Source of the DNA: JAVBOO01 sp031550435
GTDB lineage: Bacteria > Bacillota > Clostridia > Lachnospirales > WRAX01
NCBI GenBank assembly: GCA_031550435.1
Contig: JAVBOO010000005.1
Span: 1 to 64,000 of the forward strand
Length of the DNA stretch: 64,000 nt
Direction: 5' to 3'
The position numbers were made by a program, and so were the translations under genes. The notes under the pieces were generated by a model. The model was given only the letters and a program-made list of their open reading frames with translations. It did no database searches and was not told where the DNA came from. Positions 61,328 through 64,000 of this stretch are shown here, piece after piece (position 1 is the stretch's first letter; every line of letters starts with the position of its first letter).

Positions 61328-61356
61328 ATTCTACATATTTAGCTGCAAAAAGACAA
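61328..61356 (-). promoter_or_regulatory. Probable promoter of the aminotransferase
   Basis: Minus-strand TTGTCT (61351-61356) and TAGAAT (61328-61333), 17-bp spacer. Confidence 0.55.
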
Positions 61357-61402
61357 GCAAAACCGCCGATTATCGTTTTTTTCTATCGAATCGAATAATG
61401 GT

Positions 61403-61417
61403 ATAAACTATAGTTAT
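61403..61417. promoter_or_regulatory. LysR-type operator candidate
   Basis: ATAAACTATAGTTAT is a near-palindrome of T-N11-A type, centred about 55-60 bases upstream of the aminotransferase -35 box, between divergent genes. This is the usual LTTR layout. Confidence 0.45.
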
Positions 61418-61569
61418 CCTAAATCGGCATTTGGGTCTTTGGCAAGAAGAAAAAACTTTTCCTGTTTTTGGTATTGATTTTGCGTTTGGCGTTATGTTAA
61501 TATATAAGTAATATTTATGATACTCCTCATTCTTGTCAAAAAAGTTGATAAGAAATTTTTCGAAAGAAC

Positions 61570-62484
61570 GTGATTGGAATTAGTCTGGATATTTCGTTGG
61601 ATCTGTATAAAATATTCTGTGTGGTCGTCAGAACAGAAAACATGTCTCTTGCCGCAAAGGAGCTTTTTATTTCGCAGCCCGCGGTAAGTATGGCTATCAG
61701 GCAGTTGGAGGATAAATACCGAAAGCCGCTTCTCGTGCGCTCTTCTAAAGGCATACGCCCGACCGCAGAAGGTAAAATGCTCTATGACTACTTAGTTCAG
61801 GCTCTGAGCCTTATCCAGACAGCGGAAGACAAATACTTCCAGATGGCCAGTCTTAACGACGGCGAGATAAAGATAGGCGCAAGCGACACTATTCTTAGCA
61901 ACTATCTTCTTCCTTATATAAATGTTTTTATGAAACGTTACCCCAAAATAACCGTAAAAATGACTAACAACCTGACGAAAGAAACGATTAATCTGTTGAA
62001 AATCGGAGAGGTTGATATAGGCTTTATTAACTTGCCCGTAACACACAATGACCATTTTGAGCTTAGCGAATGCATGCAGCTTCATGATTCTCTTCTCTGC
62101 GGAGAAAGATATAAGCACTTAAGACAGACCGGAATAAACCTGAAAAACATAAACGATTATCCCTTGCTAATGCTGGAAAGAGGTTCGAGTACACGCAGCT
62201 TTTTGGACGGTTACGCCGAAATGAGCGGAGTTATACTCAAACCGGCAATAGAGCTCGGCAGCACCGATCTGTTGATTAAATTCGCTAAAATTAATCTGGG
62301 GCTTACTTTTGCCGCACGCGAATTTCTGACAAAGGAAATAAACAGCGGCGAACTTTTTGAAATACCGATTACGCCGAAAATCCCTCATCGTTCGATCGGG
62401 CTTATCAAGCTTACCGGCATACCCCTATCGTATGCCGCGGCAAAATTTGTCGATATCCTTAAAGAAAATAATTGTATTTCCTGA
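61570..62484 (+). CDS. LysR-family transcriptional regulator
   Basis: 304 residues. N-terminal winged helix (LYKIFCVVVRTENMSLAAKELFISQPAVSMAIRQLE in LTTR pattern), then the effector domain (about 95-300) of the CysB/CysL fold. The start is GTG at 61570 with a weak ribosome site. It is transcribed away from the aminotransferase gene and is probably its regulator; the effector is unknown. Confidence 0.9.
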   Translation: MIGISLDISLDLYKIFCVVVRTENMSLAAKELFISQPAVSMAIRQLEDKYRKPLLVRSSKGIRPTAEGKMLYDYLVQALSLIQTAEDKYFQMASLNDGEIKIGASDTILSNYLLPYINVFMKRYPKITVKMTNNLTKETINLLKIGEVDIGFINLPVTHNDHFELSECMQLHDSLLCGERYKHLRQTGINLKNINDYPLLMLERGSSTRSFLDGYAEMSGVILKPAIELGSTDLLIKFAKINLGLTFAAREFLTKEINSGELFEIPITPKIPHRSIGLIKLTGIPLSYAAAKFVDILKENNCIS

Positions 62485-62506
62485 CAGATGCAGTTTTAGC
62501 CTTGCA

Positions 62507-62537
62507 AACGCCGATATGTTACAGCGCGGCGTTTTTT
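62507..62537 (+). terminator. Terminator of the LysR gene
   Basis: AACGCCG (62507-62513) pairs with CGGCGTT (62527-62533) and a T6 tract follows. Confidence 0.85.
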
Positions 62538-62592
62538 GAGAGCGAATACACCTGTATTTGCCGGGCATATAGTTGTTTATCGGAGTATTAAA

Positions 62593-62654
62593 GCCGAAAA
62601 ATATTTTCGGCGAAGCAAACTAAGATTTTATGCCCTGTATTTTAAGGGCATAAA
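62593..62654 (+). promoter_or_regulatory. Two hairpins in the nagB leader
   Basis: GCCGAAAA-ATA-TTTTCGGC (62593-62611) is an 8-bp inverted repeat and TTTATGCCC with GGGCATAAA (62627-62635 with 62646-62654) a 9-bp one. They could be operator sites or mRNA structures. No T tract follows the second. Confidence 0.4.
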
Positions 62655-62702
62655 CGGTTAAAACGCGAATACCCGATTAAATCAGTAAACGGAGGCTGGA
62701 TT

Positions 62703-63470
62703 ATGAAAAACTACTATTTCGGAGACATTGAGCTTATCGTATGTGACGATTACGAAAAAATGAGCAAGGCATGTGCCGATTACATTGCGGAGACCGTCAA
62801 CAATACCCCCGGGGCCGTACTCGGACTTGCAACCGGAAGTTCCCCTGTAGGAACATATAAGGAGCTTATTGCCTTGAATAAAGCAGGGCATGTTGATTTT
62901 TCGGACGTTACGACATTTAATCTTGACGAGTACTACCCGATCGCCGAGGAGAACGACCAGAGTTATCATTATTTTATGAACGATAACCTGTTTAATCACG
63001 TTAACATCAAAAAGTCAAACACCAATTTCCCAAAACTTGACGCGCCGGACGCAAACATCAGCGCTTCCGACTATGAGAAGCTTATTTGCGCAAGCAAAAG
63101 AGTCAATCTTCAGCTTGTCGGGATCGGCTTAAACGGTCATATAGGGTTCAACGAGCCCAATGATGTTTATCCGGCCGAAACGCACTACGAAAAGCTGACG
63201 GAAAGCACAAGACAGGCGAACTCCCGCTTCTTTAAGTCTATAGACGAAGTTCCGACGCACGCCATAACAATGGGAATCGGTACTATCATGCGCGCAGACC
63301 GTATCGCGATGGTTGTTTCGGGAGAAAACAAGGCAGAGATACTTTATAAAACGCTGAAGGGCGATATTACACCCCGAGTGCCCTCAACCGCGCTCAGGTT
63401 CCACAGAAACGTCAAAATTTTCGCCGATGCGGCGGCAGCGGGCTTAATCGAGAACGGTACAGTCGTTTAG
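62703..63470 (+). CDS. nagB: Glucosamine-6-phosphate deaminase
   Basis: Converts glucosamine 6-phosphate to fructose 6-phosphate and ammonia in amino-sugar breakdown. Motifs LGLATGSSPVGTYKEL, FNLDEYYPIA (catalytic Asp), and GIGLNGHIGFNEP with the ring-opening His. 255 residues, near the family norm. GGAGG precedes the ATG. nagA is not adjacent. Its last four codons lie inside a family C repeat. Confidence 0.97.
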   Translation: MKNYYFGDIELIVCDDYEKMSKACADYIAETVNNTPGAVLGLATGSSPVGTYKELIALNKAGHVDFSDVTTFNLDEYYPIAEENDQSYHYFMNDNLFNHVNIKKSNTNFPKLDAPDANISASDYEKLICASKRVNLQLVGIGLNGHIGFNEPNDVYPAETHYEKLTESTRQANSRFFKSIDEVPTHAITMGIGTIMRADRIAMVVSGENKAEILYKTLKGDITPRVPSTALRFHRNVKIFADAAAAGLIENGTVV

Positions 63471-63566
63471 ACAAAATCAGTCTTAAACGATTGCAGGATG
63501 CCGGGCGTTAAATTCAAAACCGCTCAAGCTTCGCTTGGACGGTTTTAAATTTAACTGACTATAAAT
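63458..63566 (+). repeat. Structured intergenic repeat, family C, copy 2
   Basis: Matches 45573-45681. The core hairpin is AAAACCG...CGGTTTT around CAAGC-TTC-GCTTG. The outer stem differs from copy 1 by a paired change (C-G there, A-T here), which keeps pairing. It begins within the nagB 3' end. Confidence 0.75.
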
Positions 63567-63579
63567 AATCAAACAAAAA

Positions 63580-63627
63580 GGGTTGTTACCCGGCGATTTC
63601 AAAATCGCCGGATACAACCCTTTTTTA
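63580..63627. terminator. Terminator between nagB and rnz
   Basis: GGGTTGT (63580-63586) pairs with ACAACCC (63614-63620), with an inner 9-bp stem (63591-63599 with 63602-63610). T6 follows on the plus strand, and a T-rich stretch on the minus strand, so it can serve both converging genes. Confidence 0.9.
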
Positions 63628-63633
63628 CAGCCG

Positions 63634-64000
63634 TTAATCCTCTTCGAACAGTATCGTCTTTGTCATCCTGTCATAGCCGGTTTTGGCGTTCGGGAAAACA
63701 GATGTCGCAAACTTGATATAATTGTACGGGTCGGGCATAGCCGGAGAAAAATGAGTCAACCAGAGCTCTTTAACATTACCTTCTTTCGCTATTTGCGCCG
63801 CCTCCGAAAAAATCATGTGCTTATGCTCTTTGGCCTTTTGAAACTTTTCGTTGTCTCCGTAAAGCCCCTCGCATATAAATAAATCAGAGTTTTCGACAAA
63901 CTTCGGCATTGAAAGAACCGGTCTTGTATCCGTTATATAGGAAATCTTGATGCCTTTTCTCGAATCCCCGAGTACCATATCGGGAGTATAATGCCTTCCC
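63634..64000 (-). CDS. rnz: Ribonuclease Z (partial, C-terminal part)
   Basis: The 3' end of a metallo-beta-lactamase fold tRNA 3' processing endonuclease; the gene continues past the window edge, as codons for GRHYTPD are in frame before the first visible ATG. Motifs: VLGDSRKG-type strand, ITDTRP (metal Asp), CEGLYGD, LWLTHFSPA (motif with metal His). About 122 codons are visible. Confidence 0.85.
   Translation of the reverse strand, partial: GRHYTPDMVLGDSRKGIKISYITDTRPVLSMPKFVENSDLFICEGLYGDNEKFQKAKEHKHMIFSEAAQIAKEGNVKELWLTHFSPAMPDPYNYIKFATSVFPNAKTGYDRMTKTILFEED

Overview
The window looks like a chromosomal segment of a spore-forming member of the Clostridia. Support comes from SpoIIE and WhiA, the HPr kinase/Crh catabolite-repression pair, a two-subunit iron-sulfur L-serine dehydratase, a butyrate-type 3-hydroxybutyryl-CoA dehydrogenase, strong Shine-Dalgarno sites and frequent TTG/GTG starts. 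Most genes are core housekeeping. No tRNA, rRNA gene, CRISPR array, prophage or insertion sequence was found.

Layout. 1-3.5 kb: pyrG and a GGDEF diguanylate cyclase, then a long imperfect hairpin and a strong terminator. 3.4-8 kb (minus): two tiny low-complexity ORFs (one 40% methionine), an unrecognised protein, an ApbE-like lipoprotein that lacks expected catalytic residues, a Pr6Pr membrane protein, rplJ-rplL with an L10 leader, and ogt. 8-14.6 kb (minus): one giant secreted protein with three lamin-tail domains, a CehA-type PHP hydrolase domain, two OB-folds and Ig-like domains, behind a consensus promoter with a palindrome at its start site. 15-18.2 kb (minus): M20 amidohydrolase, alr, pseudouridine synthase. 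18.4-35 kb (plus): SEC-C protein, tsaC, ywlE, rpiB, upp (the order of the Bacillus ywl-upp region), a WecA/TagO-type transferase, DUF951, phosphoglucomutase, topB, sdaAB-sdaAA, rqcH, hprK, murB, rapZ, whiA, crh. 35-45 kb: TtcA-like enzyme, tyrosine recombinase, spoIIE (minus), gpx-ohrR, and small membrane or regulatory genes including a lone receiver and a GHKL sensor kinase. 45-54 kb (minus): a peptide ABC transporter whose binding protein and OppC permease are both enlarged. 54-64 kb: two small membrane proteins, PopT/DUF368, recD2, a FUSC-like exporter, hbd, an aspartate aminotransferase divergent from a LysR regulator, nagB, and a truncated RNase Z at the edge.

How the genes fit together. 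HprK phosphorylates a regulatory serine that Crh keeps, while the catalytic histidine position of Crh is Glu, so this copy should be regulatory only. TagO/WecA, MurB, Alr, PopT and NagB serve wall and amino-sugar metabolism. Gpx and an OhrR-type regulator form a peroxide-response unit with palindromes beside a perfect promoter. The spoIIE promoter has the unusual 21-bp spacing known from Bacillus spoIIE.

The least explained material is intergenic: two families of structured repeats (three copies of one, two of another, both with compensatory changes in their stems), a hairpin RNA candidate after the diguanylate cyclase gene, a 110-bp MITE-like inverted repeat, and the methionine-rich mini-protein. 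No clearly new multi-gene system was seen. The best candidates for something undescribed are the Met-rich/Lys-rich mini-ORF pair, the giant PHP protein and the structured repeats.
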